64,000 nt of DNA from Phoronis australis. Taxonomy: Eukaryota > Phoronida > Phoronidae. The stretch lies in NCBI GenBank assembly GCA_002633005.1, contig NMRA01000678.1, positions 129,613 to 193,612 of the forward strand. Direction: 5' to 3'. Shown piece by piece: positions 22,501-33,017 of the stretch (positions within the stretch are counted from its first letter, which is position 1; every line of letters starts with the position of its first letter). The notes under the pieces are model-generated. The model saw only the letters and a program-made list of their open reading frames with translations. It ran no database searches and was not told where the DNA came from. The translations under genes and the position numbers were made by a program.

Positions 22501-22865
22501 TTATGTGAATTGGTAAGATTTCACCATTTCATCACTATGGTATGTTATCGAACCCTGCCTATTCTGCGCAAAATTCCCTGCCACACACTATTCAAACTCA
22601 TATAAACCATTGTTTGTGCATTGGCTACGGTTCCGCTGTGTGGTAAGAATTTGATTATCACCCCCGCTTCACCTGTCATTTTCTATTTACAGCCTCACAA
22701 GACCCTTGTGCTTCAGATGTCAGCGAGGGCAAGCTGCCCACTCCAGCGAAGCCCTCCCTGAAGATGCGACTGTTCCGAGCAGGAGGGGGCCAGAAACAAC
22801 TTTTATGCTCTATGTTTGACAAGAATCAGCCATCGTCTACATCGTCACCAACAAACTCTTCATGA
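19471..22865 (+). CDS. RING plus TRAF-type zinc finger protein, probable E3 ubiquitin ligase
   Basis: Exons 19471-19535, 20237-20345, 21638-21751, 22141-22279 and 22693-22865 make a 199-residue protein with all phases compatible. Residues 1-22 are basic (MPNKRRKRSS). Residues 36-73 are a RING finger: C36, C39, C51, H53, C56, C59 and C70, with Asp73 (CPED) in the eighth ligand position, as in the CP.D RINGs of NRDP1 and LNX. Residues 99-122 form a CCHC TRAF-type finger (C99, C106, H118, C122). The tail is short and Ser/Pro-rich with no MATH domain, so it is not a classical TRAF adaptor. RING proteins of this layout pass ubiquitin from an E2 to a bound substrate; the substrate is unknown. Exons 4 and 5 appear again at 25052 and 25604 because of an assembly duplication. 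Confidence 0.85.
19836..19912 (+). repeat. tRNA-derived SINE-like fragment
   Basis: TTGTTAGGACGCCTGGCAT, then AAGAGGTACGGGGTTCAAAA, resembles the D-arm to T-arm half of a tRNA, with a B-box-like GGTTCAAAA at 19892-19900. The acceptor stem does not pair, so this is not a tRNA gene. It lies in intron 1 of the RING/TRAF-zf gene. Confidence 0.35.
20237..20345 (+). CDS. Exon 2, first half of the RING finger
   Basis: Acceptor ATTTTCAG precedes 109 nt encoding YCSICQDVFFEPQRAPCGHS and then FCKK, which supplies five RING ligands. It ends in phase 0. Confidence 0.85.
21638..21751 (+). CDS. Exon 3, second half of the RING finger
   Basis: Acceptor CTTCTTCAG and donor GTAACG flank 38 codons starting CILMWLKQSRTCPEDR. 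This adds the last RING ligands and the linker to the zinc finger. Its last 11 nt are repeated right after the N at 24651. Confidence 0.85.
22141..22279 (+). CDS. Exon 4, TRAF-type zinc finger
   Basis: Acceptor CTGTTTTCAG and donor GTGATT flank 139 nt that encode VACPHRNNGCEFVGQLQLL and then KSHTRRCDF, a CCHC finger. Confidence 0.85.
22693..22865 (+). CDS. Exon 5, C-terminal tail and stop
   Basis: Acceptor CTATTTACAG opens a 57-residue tail that includes KPSLKMRLFRAGGGQKQLL and a Ser/Thr/Pro-rich end, stopping at TGA 22863-22865. Confidence 0.85.
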
Positions 22866-23356
22866 TGCCCTTGGATTGCTGCTCCTTGTCTGTGGTATTT
22901 TGTCCCTACGTCCCATGCAGTGCCATCGTTGAAAACCATGGTTTTGGTTCCCGTTCTCAGGTGGCGCCACTTGTTTTGGTTCTTTGAAGGGGAAAGCAAC
23001 TGTTAAATGTTACCTGCACTAAAATTGCGGCTCTTTGGTTATCCCGGAGAGACATTTTTCACATTAATCACCATTCACTTGGGGTTTATTTATTCTCCGT
23101 GCTACAATACCAGATCCACATTTTGGTTTAGCACCCATTTCCATTGATCAAACACAACTGATCGACACAGACTTCGTTCAATTTAGCGATTTGGACATTG
23201 CATTTGCTAAATGGAAAGGAATGCAGTAGCAATATGTCGGCCATTTTCTGGGCTATGTGTGTGGTTCAGTTATTTGATGGATATTTGAAACATTCCAGGG
23301 GATCAACTGTTTATGTGGAAAAATGTGTCTCCCAGGTAATCAAGGATTCGTTTCGT

Positions 23357-23362
23357 AATAAA
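23357..23362 (+). terminator. Candidate poly(A) signal of the RING/TRAF-zf gene
   Basis: AATAAA occurs about 490 nt after the stop and is the first canonical hexamer I saw on this strand. Confidence 0.3.
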
Positions 23363-24338
23363 AGTCTCATGAAAAACAATTGAAATCTCTACCAGAGATG
23401 CACTTCTAGATGTTTTTGTTGCCAATTTTCAATCACTGTACTATTAGTCTTTCAAAACAAACTTTGATTCGTGGAATAAGGAAAGGTAAGTTAGTAAATA
23501 CATTTCCTGGTGTTTTAGGATATTCTGCTTAAATTTTACGACACTATGTATATGTTCTATTACAAAATAGATTTTCCTCTGCAGTCACATGTGAACGGCC
23601 ATTTTAATTATGAGCAGGCATGTGATCCCCGATAAAATAGAATCCTACATTTTTTTATTATTTTCTATCTGCATACGGTAAAACAGGATTTATACAATTT
23701 CTTGTTTTGGAAGGATATTAAGTTACATAATTTGTCAGGTAAATATTTAGCATGCCATATGGCAGAGAAATATTTTGTCAATGCTGTCTAACCTCATTTT
23801 AGTTGTGGCATGGCACACCAAATGGCAGACAAATAAAAGTTTATTGTGTAAAAATTTCTCAACAAAAATATCTTCAGGAAAATTAACTTTCTTTTTAGCA
23901 TGACGTAGATAATAGCAAACAACATTTGGTAAACTTTTGAGTATTTGTAACAATGTGGTAAGTTTCCGAAAAATTGAAATAAAATTATGACAATTTCAGC
24001 AATTATATTTGTCCGGAATTAAATAATTTTTATGGTATGACCCGACACTTCATACAATTTTAATTATTTGTAACAGCCTTTGAAAAATAAATAATTACGA
24101 TTTTGGCGCTAATTTTGGGACTAATGTCTGATGTATTGCCTGTTCTTTATGTTAGTGTAAATTTTTTATGAATCTGAATGAATGATTTTGCCAAAATTAT
24201 TCTTTGATAGTGATATATAAAGAAAGTGGCAATTTATAGTGTTCTAAAAGTGCTCTTAGGTATACTTTTGAAAATAAAGGTAAAGATTTCCCCATGTTCC
24301 TATTTATTATTTTCATCGTCATTTTCAGCAATTTTTAT

Positions 24339-24650
24339 GCGTCCACATATTTATATGTGGACGCATTATGCCGTCATCTCCGTCCGTCCGTCCGTCCGGG
24401 CGGCGTCCGGCGTCCGCTGCTCTATCTCCAAAACCCTTTGACATACGTTCATGAAATTTGGCACATATGTTCCATTCATGAATGGGACGGCATGTGCGAA
24501 CTTTCGGACGGATCCGACTACCGGTGTGCCCCCTAGTGGCAATTTTAGTTTTTTACGCTTACCTTTGTATCTTCAAAAGTCCTGAACGGATTTTCATGAA
24601 ATTTGGTATGTAGGCACCTAGTCGTGAGATGACGCTATCCTGCCGTTTTC
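24339..24650 (+). mobile_element. Repeat element present in only one duplicate copy
   Basis: It opens with a perfect 12-bp-arm palindrome (24339-24364), then a CCGT tetranucleotide run (about 24379-24400). Two GAAATTTGG-core modules follow (near 24452 and 24598), separated by a CCCCCTAGTGGCAATTTT block. The other copy of the duplicated segment lacks it at the matching point (27274), so it may be a polymorphic insertion. Its right end is cut by the N at 24651. Confidence 0.55.
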
Positions 24651-24651
24651 N
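24651..24651. other. Single-N contig join
   Basis: The sequence after this N restarts 11 nt before the end of exon 3 of the RING/TRAF-zf gene, which shows that it is a new overlapping contig. Confidence 0.9.
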
Positions 24652-25051
24652 GCGATCAGATGGTAACGATATGAAACTGCAATAAATTTCAGTTTAGCAG
24701 AGAAAAGCTCACCAGTGCTGAGTTCAGCTCAACATGACGTCCCTCAGTACATTCGCAACACCAGTGTTCATTCCAGAATCTGTGCGTTTTTTACCAATAA
24801 CTCGCTAAGTCCAAAATTGTCGCAAAGTTTTGTTCATTAATACTGACATATGTAATGAAGTTTTCAGGAAAACCCGCCCACTTTTATTTTTTTAAAAGTT
24901 GGTAGTAAAATAAGGCAAACACAAATAAGGCTGAGCTGTATGACGTATTAACATTTTATTGATATCTGTAGAATGACGAAACTCATCATTTGATCTAAAT
25001 TGAGAACGTTAGGCAAAGAATTTATTTAAAAACTACGGAATCTGTTTTCAG

Positions 25052-25190
25052 GTTGCTTGCCCTCATCGCAATAATGGCTGCGAATTTGTTGGACAGCTCC
25101 AGCTTCTAAAATCCCACACCAGGAGATGTGACTTTAATCCAACTAACCTACCCGAGTTCCTCAAAGAAAATGCAAAACCCTTATCACCAG
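25052..25190 (+). pseudogene. Duplicate exon 4 of the RING/TRAF-zf gene (assembly copy)
   Basis: 139 nt, identical in frame and splice sites to 22141-22279 except for base changes, one of which turns ENTKP into ENAKP. It is probably the other allele rather than a paralogue. Confidence 0.75.
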
Positions 25191-25603
25191 GTGATTAATT
25201 ACTTTCTACGAATATGGATTACAATGAAAGCAATAGATTCAATTCCTTAGACTTTCAGGTTTGATTCTACATCAAAGTGTGACATAGCATTCCTTCACCA
25301 GTACAAAGTTGAGTTGGTAGGCTCCACAACATGAGCAAAAGGTCTAATCTGGTGTCTGATTTTTATGTTACAATGCTAGAAGTACATGAAAACTAAAAAC
25401 AATGTTATTTTTTATGTGAATTGGTAAGATTTCACCATTTCATCACTGTGGTATGTTATCGAACCCTGCCTATTCTGCGCAAAATTCCCTGCCGCACACT
25501 ATTCAAACTCATATAAACCATTGTTTGTGCATTGGCTACGGTTCCGCTGTGTGGTAAGAATTTGATTATCACCCCTGCTTCACATGTCATTTTCTAGTTA
25601 CAG

Positions 25604-25776
25604 CCTCACAAGACCCTTGTGCCTCAGATGTCAGCGAGGGCAAGCTGCCCACTCCAGCGAAGCCCTCCCTGAAGATGCGACTGTTCCGAGCAGGAGGGGG
25701 CCAGAAACAACTTTTATGCTCTATGTTTGACAAGAATCAGCCATCGTCTACATCGTCACCGACAAACTCTTCATGA
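25604..25776 (+). pseudogene. Duplicate exon 5 of the RING/TRAF-zf gene (assembly copy)
   Basis: 173 nt with the same coding sequence and stop as 22693-22865. There is no promoter or first half of the RING nearby, so it cannot be a separate complete gene. Confidence 0.75.
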
Positions 25777-27274
25777 TGCCCTTGGATTGCTGCTCCTTGT
25801 CTGTGGTATTTTGTCCCTACGTCCCATGCAGTGCCATCGTTGAAAACCATGGATTTGGTTCCCGTTCTCAGGTGGTGCCACTTGTTTTGGTTCTTTGAAG
25901 GGGAAAGCAACTGTTAAATGTTACCTGTACTAAAATTGCGGCTCCTTGGTTATCCCGGAGAGACATTTTTCACATTAATCACCATTCACTTGGGGTTTAT
26001 TTATTCTCCGTGCTACAACACCAGATCCACATTTTGGTTTAGCACCCATTTCCATTGATCAAACACAACTGATCGACACAGACTTCGTTCAATTTAGCGA
26101 TTTGGACATTGCATTTGCTAAATGGAAAGGAATGCAGTAGCAATATGTTGGCCATTTTCTGGGCTATGTGTGTGGTTCAGTTATTTGATGGATATTTGAA
26201 ACATTCCAGGGGATCAACTGTTTATGTGGAAAAATGTGTCTCCCAGGTAATCAAGGATTCGTTTCATAATAAAAGTCTCATGGAAAACAGTTGATGTCTC
26301 TACCGGAGATGCACTTCTGGATGTTTTTGTTGCCAATTTTCAATCACTGTACTAATGCCAAATGTGGCAGGTTTTTGAACTACGTCTTTCAAAACAAACT
26401 TTGATTCCTGGAATAAGGAAAGGTAAGTTAGTAAATACATTTCCTGGTGTTTTAGGATATTTTGCTTAAATTTTACGACAATATGTATATGTTCTATTAC
26501 AAAATAGATTTTCCTCTGCAGTCACATGTGAACGGCCATTTTAATTATGAGCAGGCATGTGATCCCCGATAAAATAGTATCCTACATTTTTTATTATTTT
26601 CTATCTGCATACGGTAAAACAGGAATTATACAATTTCTTGTTTTGGAAGGATATTAAGTTACATAATTTGTCAGGTAAATATTTAGTATACCATATGGCA
26701 GAGAAATATTTTGTCAATGCTGTCTAACTTCATTTTATTTGTGGCATGGCACACCAAATGGCAGACAAGTAAAAGTTTATTGTGTAAAAATTTCTCAACA
26801 AAAATAACTTTTCAGGAAAATTAACTTTCTTTTTAGCATGACGTAGATAATAGCAAACAACATTTGGTAAACTTTTGAGTATTTGTAACAATGTGGTAAG
26901 CTTCCGAAAAATAGAAATAAAATTATGGCAATTTCAGCAATTATACTTGTCCCGAATTAAAGAATTTTTATGCTATGACCCGACACTTCATACAAGTTTA
27001 ATTATTTGTAATAGCCTTTGAAAAATAAAAAATAACGATTTTGGCGCTAATTTTGGGACTAATGTCTGATGTATTGCCTGTTCTTTATGTTATTGTCAAA
27101 TTTTTATGAATATGAATGAATGATTTTGCCAAAATTATTCTTTGATAGTGATAAAAAGAAAGTGGCAATTTATAGTGTTCTAAAAATGCTCTTAGGTATA
27201 CTTTTGAAAATAAAGGTAAAGATTTCCCCATGTTCCTATTTATTATTTTCATTGTCATTTTCAGCAATTTTTAT

Positions 27275-29496
27275 AATTGTTGTTTTGTCATATTCTAATG
27301 TGTTTACATTTTGTGGGCTGTTTAATTGTATGAAGTTTTGTTCCTGTAAAATAGTTTTTATGTGCTCAGCGAGCCTTGTGATAAGAATAATGCACGTGAA
27401 TTTGGCCCATGTTTTGTGTGGAACACTTGAGCCAAATTTCCTGAATTACATGTATGTGAAACGTATTTATTAGAAATTGTAGAATTTGGCCAGAAGTATC
27501 ATGAGCCCACGCTAATAACACCCAGTTTGAGACGTGTTGCATATAGGCAGGAGGTAACAGCTAGTGAGGGTCAATTGTAAAGGGCTATGTGCGAAACGTG
27601 TGTAAATCATTTTTTATTATAAAAACGGGTTATGTCGGATACAGGCGCCTGGGCCTAAATAGGCCCATATACCGTAGTAATGGTACTAACGCTAGTGACT
27701 AAGTAAGATGTTTTGGATTGGTGGCAGTCTGGCCGAAAATGTGAGATTGGATGCCTCAGGTGTTCTTGTTGAAAGGTGATCAATAAACAAGTGAAAACAA
27801 ACAAACATGTTTTCTCCTTCTCACACAAAGCCGCAGTTCCCTTCGTTTAGGGCGTCACTTCTGTAACCTAACGGTCATTAACTAAATCTTTTTCATCAAA
27901 AAATCACGGTGACGTGATGACTGTCACATAACAATGACGAGCTTTTGAGTTTGTTTCATGAAAAATGACTTAGATACTGAAGAACTTTGGCCTGAAAAAT
28001 AATTAAAACACTCCATCAGTGCAAAGTATCCGAGAACATGCCCATTACTGGTAGTTGTCGAGATAATTTATAGAAAACATAGCTAGGCTGAGAGGTAAAA
28101 ATTACATGGTTAAAACTTTATTACAAAATTGTGAAGTGGGCAGACTATGCATTTACTGGGCATGTCAACACCAGTGTGTTACTTATGTGCCTGAGATGAC
28201 AAAATTCCAGGCTTTGGATCTTCCACATTTCGTTCATACCTAGAAGTTGATGAAGATTGCTGGCCAACTTTTGGTCACGCTGGCCTTTTCCATTCATATG
28301 AGGTGCTGCGTCCCTCAAAATATAACTCTGGCATCACTGACCCTGCTTCCAGTACCGGTCCAGTTGGGTAATCATCGTTTTTCATGATTTTGTATGGGTA
28401 CAAATTAAATAAAAAACGCTTATGTTTTCCTTTGAAATATGTGGTAGGGCTTCCCGTTATATCATCCTTGGCTCCTTTACCGTTATCGCAAGGCAAAGGT
28501 AAAGCAATGGGTGATCAAATTATCAGTAGATGCATACATGAAGACCTACACCTGCAGACTTACTAAGCGTATATTTCCATGTCATGAGTCAAAGGGTTCT
28601 AATGAATTCCCGGGATAAGCCTAGACAGGGTTGCTGTTAGGCAAGTGATCCAGATAATTACTGGTCATTGCAATTTTAGCCTGGCATCCAAATATCGCAA
28701 ACCACGTGACATCCTTAACTTGCTGTAAGCGTGGCATGCGAGCCGAAATTCTTCAACACTGGAGATTTGCGGTGACCAAAAAAGGCTTCGCATCTTTTTA
28801 CACCGTGAGCACTGCCTACCTGGTGGAAATCACCCCTATCCTACACATTTAAATGTCTTTTCAAAAATTCCCAAGACCTAAAGGGGACAGAAACCAGAAC
28901 ACTGCACACTACTCCGACTTCGTTGTTTTAGTTGTCAGTGGCAATGCTGTTTTTTTTTTCTTTTTTTTTACAAAAGTAGCCTGTTTCCACATGTCTCCAG
29001 CTCGTTTCATCGAGTTGTTTTAGCCTCTTGAAAGAGGATCACTGGCGCTCTGAGAGCTGAGGTGTGGTGTGAAGCGGCTCTAAGATAATTAGCTTGAAAT
29101 GTCCGTTGTGACGGCTGAAATTTTAAAGTCTTAACAATAGTACATGTACAACTCTGAAATAGTTTATTCGTTTAATCAAACAAGCGTCAGTCATAATCAT
29201 AATACAACAATAAAAACACTCAGTGACACAATGAGTTGTGTAATTGAGTGTGCTTTTTTTGCATTGATCAACATGTAGTTCAACAAGACAGGTTTATTCA
29301 CTGGCAGTTTCACTTTTCGAGGTTAAATTGTCGTCAGGTATAATACAAGAGTGTAAAATGACTTTTAAGTCATTGTTAAAACAATTCAAGACGTGCTTCG
29401 TTAAACTGGCGTTTTCTACTTCAAGCACTCTAATTTTTTCTACTTCTAAGCGTTTTATCGTGCTTTATTTGCACATGTATACATTTACAAACTAAG
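27275..29496. other. Intergenic between the RING gene and the innexin gene
   Basis: I see no supported gene. A 73-codon minus-strand frame at 28275-28496 is the only notable one, without recognisable motifs. A poly-T run sits at 28951-28970. A fragment at 27640-27680 belongs to the GGCGCATGGGCC-type dispersed repeat. Confidence 0.35.
29464..29469 (-). terminator. Candidate poly(A) signal of the innexin gene
   Basis: AATAAA on the minus strand, 360 nt after the stop; another occurs at 29293-29298. If either is used, the M8 MITE is transcribed in the 3' UTR. Confidence 0.3.
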
Positions 29497-29634
29497 TAGT
29501 GCTGTAGTGGTAAAATTAGATGTAAGTAGGCGCCCTTGAGCACTGAACGTAACTTACGATGCGTAGGCGCTGCGTTCAAATACCAAAAGGTGGTTGGCTT
29601 CGCCTACGTGTGCCTACGTCCCACTACAGCACTG
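29497..29634 (-). mobile_element. hAT-type MITE, family M8 copy b
   Basis: The ends TAGTGCTGTAGTGG and CCACTACAGCACTG are inverted. The flanks AAACTAAG (29489-29496) and AAACCAAG (29635-29642) are an 8-bp TSD with one change. It is inverted relative to copy a. It sits 195 bp past the innexin stop, so it may lie in that gene's 3' UTR. Confidence 0.75.
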
Positions 29635-29828
29635 AAACCAAGCTTGTAAACTGTCGTTCTTCGTTTGTCTGCCCGTAAGACGCCGGCCCATTGGGAACTA
29701 CATCTCTCAGCTCTCGCCGCTCTTATCCACAATTTTGCCTCAGCAACCGTTTGAAGGTTTTGTTTCCGAAACTTTCTGTTTTGTTAACTTTCGGACGGTG
29801 CGTTTAGTGCCGACGCCGCGAGGAGTAA

Positions 29829-31037
29829 CTATACTGCTTCCGCTGATAATTTGCTTGGGTGATAATCGCGCCGAAACTTCTTGAAATGTTCCCATAGTCC
29901 TAATACGACGTCCGTGATAACGAGGTCGTTAGCGTTCTTGCTCACAAGTCTCAGGACAAACAGTCCGTCCTGGCGAAGGTAGGTGTCTACGAAGGTGTTC
30001 GCTAACTTTTTGTCCGCTTGCGTGTTGAACTGGTTGGCCATCTTTAAGTACTTTTTGATGTAATGACGACGCGTCTTTTGAAACGCTGTCGCGATCCACG
30101 GGAGAAGTCCCCAACAACTGAGCGCGGCGACCAGTACCAGCCAAAACCATATGAAGATGAAGATCTTTTCGCTGAAAAGATTGATAGGAAGAGCACACTG
30201 GAGCGTGTAGCGGTGGATGTTGTGCAATCCCCCAAGCCTTCGTATCTCAAAGTCGCAAAGAGTAACACGTGGGAACCGTCGCGACTCTCTCCAGTCACTA
30301 CCATTGGCGATTTTGCTGATTACTTCTGTTCCGTAATATGCGAAGTCCTGTCGCAGAAAAGCGTTGAGCAAAAACAGTTGCGCAATGCTGTTGGCTATGT
30401 ACAATAATTTGACCAAAAGATAGACAAACAGCATTTGGTTTCCAACCCGTTTTCCGCAGAAGCACATCCGCTCGGCTAGGAACACTTGCAGACGACGGCA
30501 AAAACTGGGTCGGTACTCGTGATGGGCAGTGAAGTAACGATCCATATGGCGCACCAGATAGTTCATTGTTTTCTCCCGATTCTCGGGATTCAGGTGCTCA
30601 CTGGTAGTGATGGTCGCGACAACACCGGAAACATCGAGACCCACTCGACTGTTGTACAAGCGCCACACGACGTGCGGTAGATAGAACAGGAATGCCATCG
30701 ACAGCAAAATGTATGGAAACCACTGGTAGTAGCTCAACTCTCGGTCTCGCCTGGTTCCAATAAAGGAAGGGATATCCTCTATTTTGTCATTGTGTCCAAC
30801 GTAATAAGTGTTACTAATCCAGCATATATTGTCCGCATATTTCACGTGTTGGCTGCTAAAGTGCGCCGGCGTCCAACAGTCGATGGGATCGCCGACATAC
30901 TGTTTGGTGCCGATAATGATGGTGCTGATGAGAAGAACACCCAGTGTGTAGCGATGACTCATTCGATCGAAAAAATCGTCGTCGTAATGAATGGAGATTT
31001 TAGTGACTTTGGCGATTATGTCCAAAAACGACGACAT
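29829..31037 (-). CDS. Innexin (gap-junction or hemichannel protein)
   Basis: The 402-residue frame has no intron. Four membrane spans lie near residues 30-46, 107-127, 202-226 and 291-316. The innexin signature YYQWFPYILL is at 103-112 at the start of TM2. Extracellular loop 1 has C54 and C72 (DCWTPAHF; NICW) and loop 2 has C261 and C281 (FPRVTLCDF; RYTLQCALPINLF), the family's fixed pattern. Loop 2 also carries a sequon, NGS 245-247. Innexins assemble as hexamers or octamers in the plasma membrane and form gap junctions or hemichannels. The frame extends 40 codons further upstream, but an acceptor (GATTTCAG) ends one base before the ATG at 31037, so I start at MSSFLDII. Length is normal for the family. 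Confidence 0.93.
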   Translation of the reverse strand: MSSFLDIIAKVTKISIHYDDDFFDRMSHRYTLGVLLISTIIIGTKQYVGDPIDCWTPAHFSSQHVKYADNICWISNTYYVGHNDKIEDIPSFIGTRRDRELSYYQWFPYILLSMAFLFYLPHVVWRLYNSRVGLDVSGVVATITTSEHLNPENREKTMNYLVRHMDRYFTAHHEYRPSFCRRLQVFLAERMCFCGKRVGNQMLFVYLLVKLLYIANSIAQLFLLNAFLRQDFAYYGTEVISKIANGSDWRESRRFPRVTLCDFEIRRLGGLHNIHRYTLQCALPINLFSEKIFIFIWFWLVLVAALSCWGLLPWIATAFQKTRRHYIKKYLKMANQFNTQADKKLANTFVDTYLRQDGLFVLRLVSKNANDLVITDVVLGLWEHFKKFRRDYHPSKLSAEAV

Positions 31038-31038
31038 C

Positions 31039-31231
31039 CTGAAATCACCAATTGAAGAATTATTGTACGATAAAAGGAACAAAACTGAAACATTATCAAT
31101 TGAATCAGACTTGATTAGTGTATGGAAGGATATTTGAAAATTGTTTGCAACTGACATATAAACCGTATAAATAAAGCGTCAATAGTCTAGTCTCCCATCA
31201 CATGTCACAATTTTTGATTTAGACAACTTAC
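31039..31231 (-). other. Probable 5' UTR intron of the innexin gene
   Basis: On the minus strand a consensus donor (CG|GTAAGT, exon ending at 31232) and the acceptor TTTCAG|G just before the ATG bound 193 nt. The upstream exon would be noncoding and start beyond 31232. Inferred from splice consensus only. Confidence 0.55.
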
Positions 31232-31464
31232 CGTTACGAATCTGGTATCAAATTTTTCCTGTGAGTCAAAGTGAAGATTCTCGAACTTGAAAAGAACTGT
31301 CTGTGCGTTATTGCTACAGACCAGGCTCTGCAATTTGTGTTGTCACGACAGGTCAGTTTATGGACCAAGCACAGCCAGTTCTTTGTAAACCCCGAAATCA
31401 CTTCTGATTTGATTGATTGAGAAATAAGATGAGATAATTTTTGTAGAGTGTAAGTGGTCTCCAT

Positions 31465-33017
31465 CGTTAGACAAGACGCTGGTTTATCACCGTTTTTACC
31501 TCCTCAAAAACACTATCATTCCCAAAATTCTTCAATACGGCCCATAGCTAAGAATAGTTTAAAAATTAACTGCTGTGTGTACATATCCGAGCATCTCTTT
31601 CAAGCATGGTTTAACTCAAATGGTCCGCGTATAGGCGCATGCGTATAATTCCGGATGTAGGCGCAGCTTCGAATGTAAGCGCATGGGCCCAACGTCCATA
31701 TACTCTAATAGAGCCAGAGATAATTAAGTACGCCTCCTATAGCATATGCTGATTTAGGTGGACCAGGAGCTAAGCCCTCACGTCCGGTGCACGACCAAAA
31801 CAAAAGAAAGTCGACGGCACTGACACTGCGAAATAGGCCGCGGTGGGCCGCAAGCCACAGGGGGCTTAAAAACTACTTCTGCGACGATTTGGGGGAGAAG
31901 GCAATTTTGCTATTGTATTTTATAAAAAGTTCCTGTATTAAAACTTCTTAAAAATGAATTAGATGTCCATAAGTGGTGATACTGCAACTAATATTTCCGT
32001 AAGTTGTCTTAAGTGTAAATCCACATTGTTTTTTTCGCGCCACTTCATGGTGAAATTTGGAACTACCATTCCAACATCTTGATATTGTTGTTGGACTTCT
32101 AAACAGAAATACATTATCACACTGACAACACCAGATAGAGTGACATTATGGGTGAGAAAAACATTTCTAAGATCAGCCCATTTTTAATCGAAACCGAATC
32201 ACGTCCTGCTATCTTAGCTAACCCCACTCAGTATATGGACGAACCCTGCGCGTATGTAAATTCGAAGAGTCACCGGCCTTGATTTCAGCAAATGTCTGGC
32301 AGACAACGGTAAACGATAAATCCTAAAAACACGGCGGATTTTATCGTTTTATAGCTCTGGTCAAAAGTCGTAAATTTAAAAAGTTTATTCTAGTCGACAA
32401 TAACCTCAAAATTGCCTACCGACTTCTACTACTTTGGCTCCGCCTAGTGGCAGTTTTTTGCACCCATAACTGTATCTCCCAAACCCACTGCAGGAGCTTT
32501 ATTAAATTTAACAAGTTTAATTATATGAAGTTGACAACGGTTGACAACGGACGACAACGACTTACACATTTACAAATCTTTATGCGTAATTGGGGAGCAC
32601 ATGTTTTTCCAAATAATCCTCAAACTTACGCAAGACGGTGAGAAAGATCCACTTCCTTTAATTCCAAATCTTTCACACCAGTTATATTAATTAACTGCGA
32701 GCCTTTTTAATTTAAATTAGAGTGAACACTAAAATTGCAATTGCACCAAAGGCAAATTTTGATCGAAGAAAAACTTTTTAGCACTTAACATTGAGCATGA
32801 GCTGGCTGTGCGCACCTTGTTTGCGCTAATATTAGCAATCTTGTTTCGCCTATTTGATTCATTTCGGCTTTTAGATAAGACGATGGATTCATAGCTAGTC
32901 TACATGACACTAAGATGGCCGCCACCACGACATCTTCCAAGTCCTGTACAAGCGTCATTGTTTAATATTCGCAATTCAGCAACTGACTTCCTAAAACCGC
33001 TCTGAGGTGGTGGCGTA
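31465..33017. other. Intergenic, no gene seen
   Basis: Short frames only. A GCGCATGGGCCCAA fragment (about 31670-31695) belongs to a dispersed repeat. A TAGTGGCAGTTTTTTGC block near 32440-32460 is a single diverged module of the GAAATTTGG-core repeat. Confidence 0.35.

Larger units (their letters stand above)
21741..24338 (+). repeat. Assembly-type direct duplication 2, left copy
   Basis: It aligns along its length with 24652-27274, with SNPs and small indels. It diverges at 24339, where an element starting GCGTCCACATAT begins. Confidence 0.85.
24652..27274 (+). repeat. Assembly-type direct duplication 2, right copy
   Basis: Second copy of 21741-24338. It begins inside exon 3 of the RING/TRAF-zf gene and carries exons 4 and 5 and the 3' UTR. 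It also has about 30 bp near 26352 that the left copy lacks. Confidence 0.85.

Noticed and set aside
21638-27274. Two RING/TRAF-zf paralogues in tandem
   Set aside because: The second copy lacks a promoter, exons 1-2 and nearly all of exon 3, and starts exactly after an N. Contig overlap explains it better.
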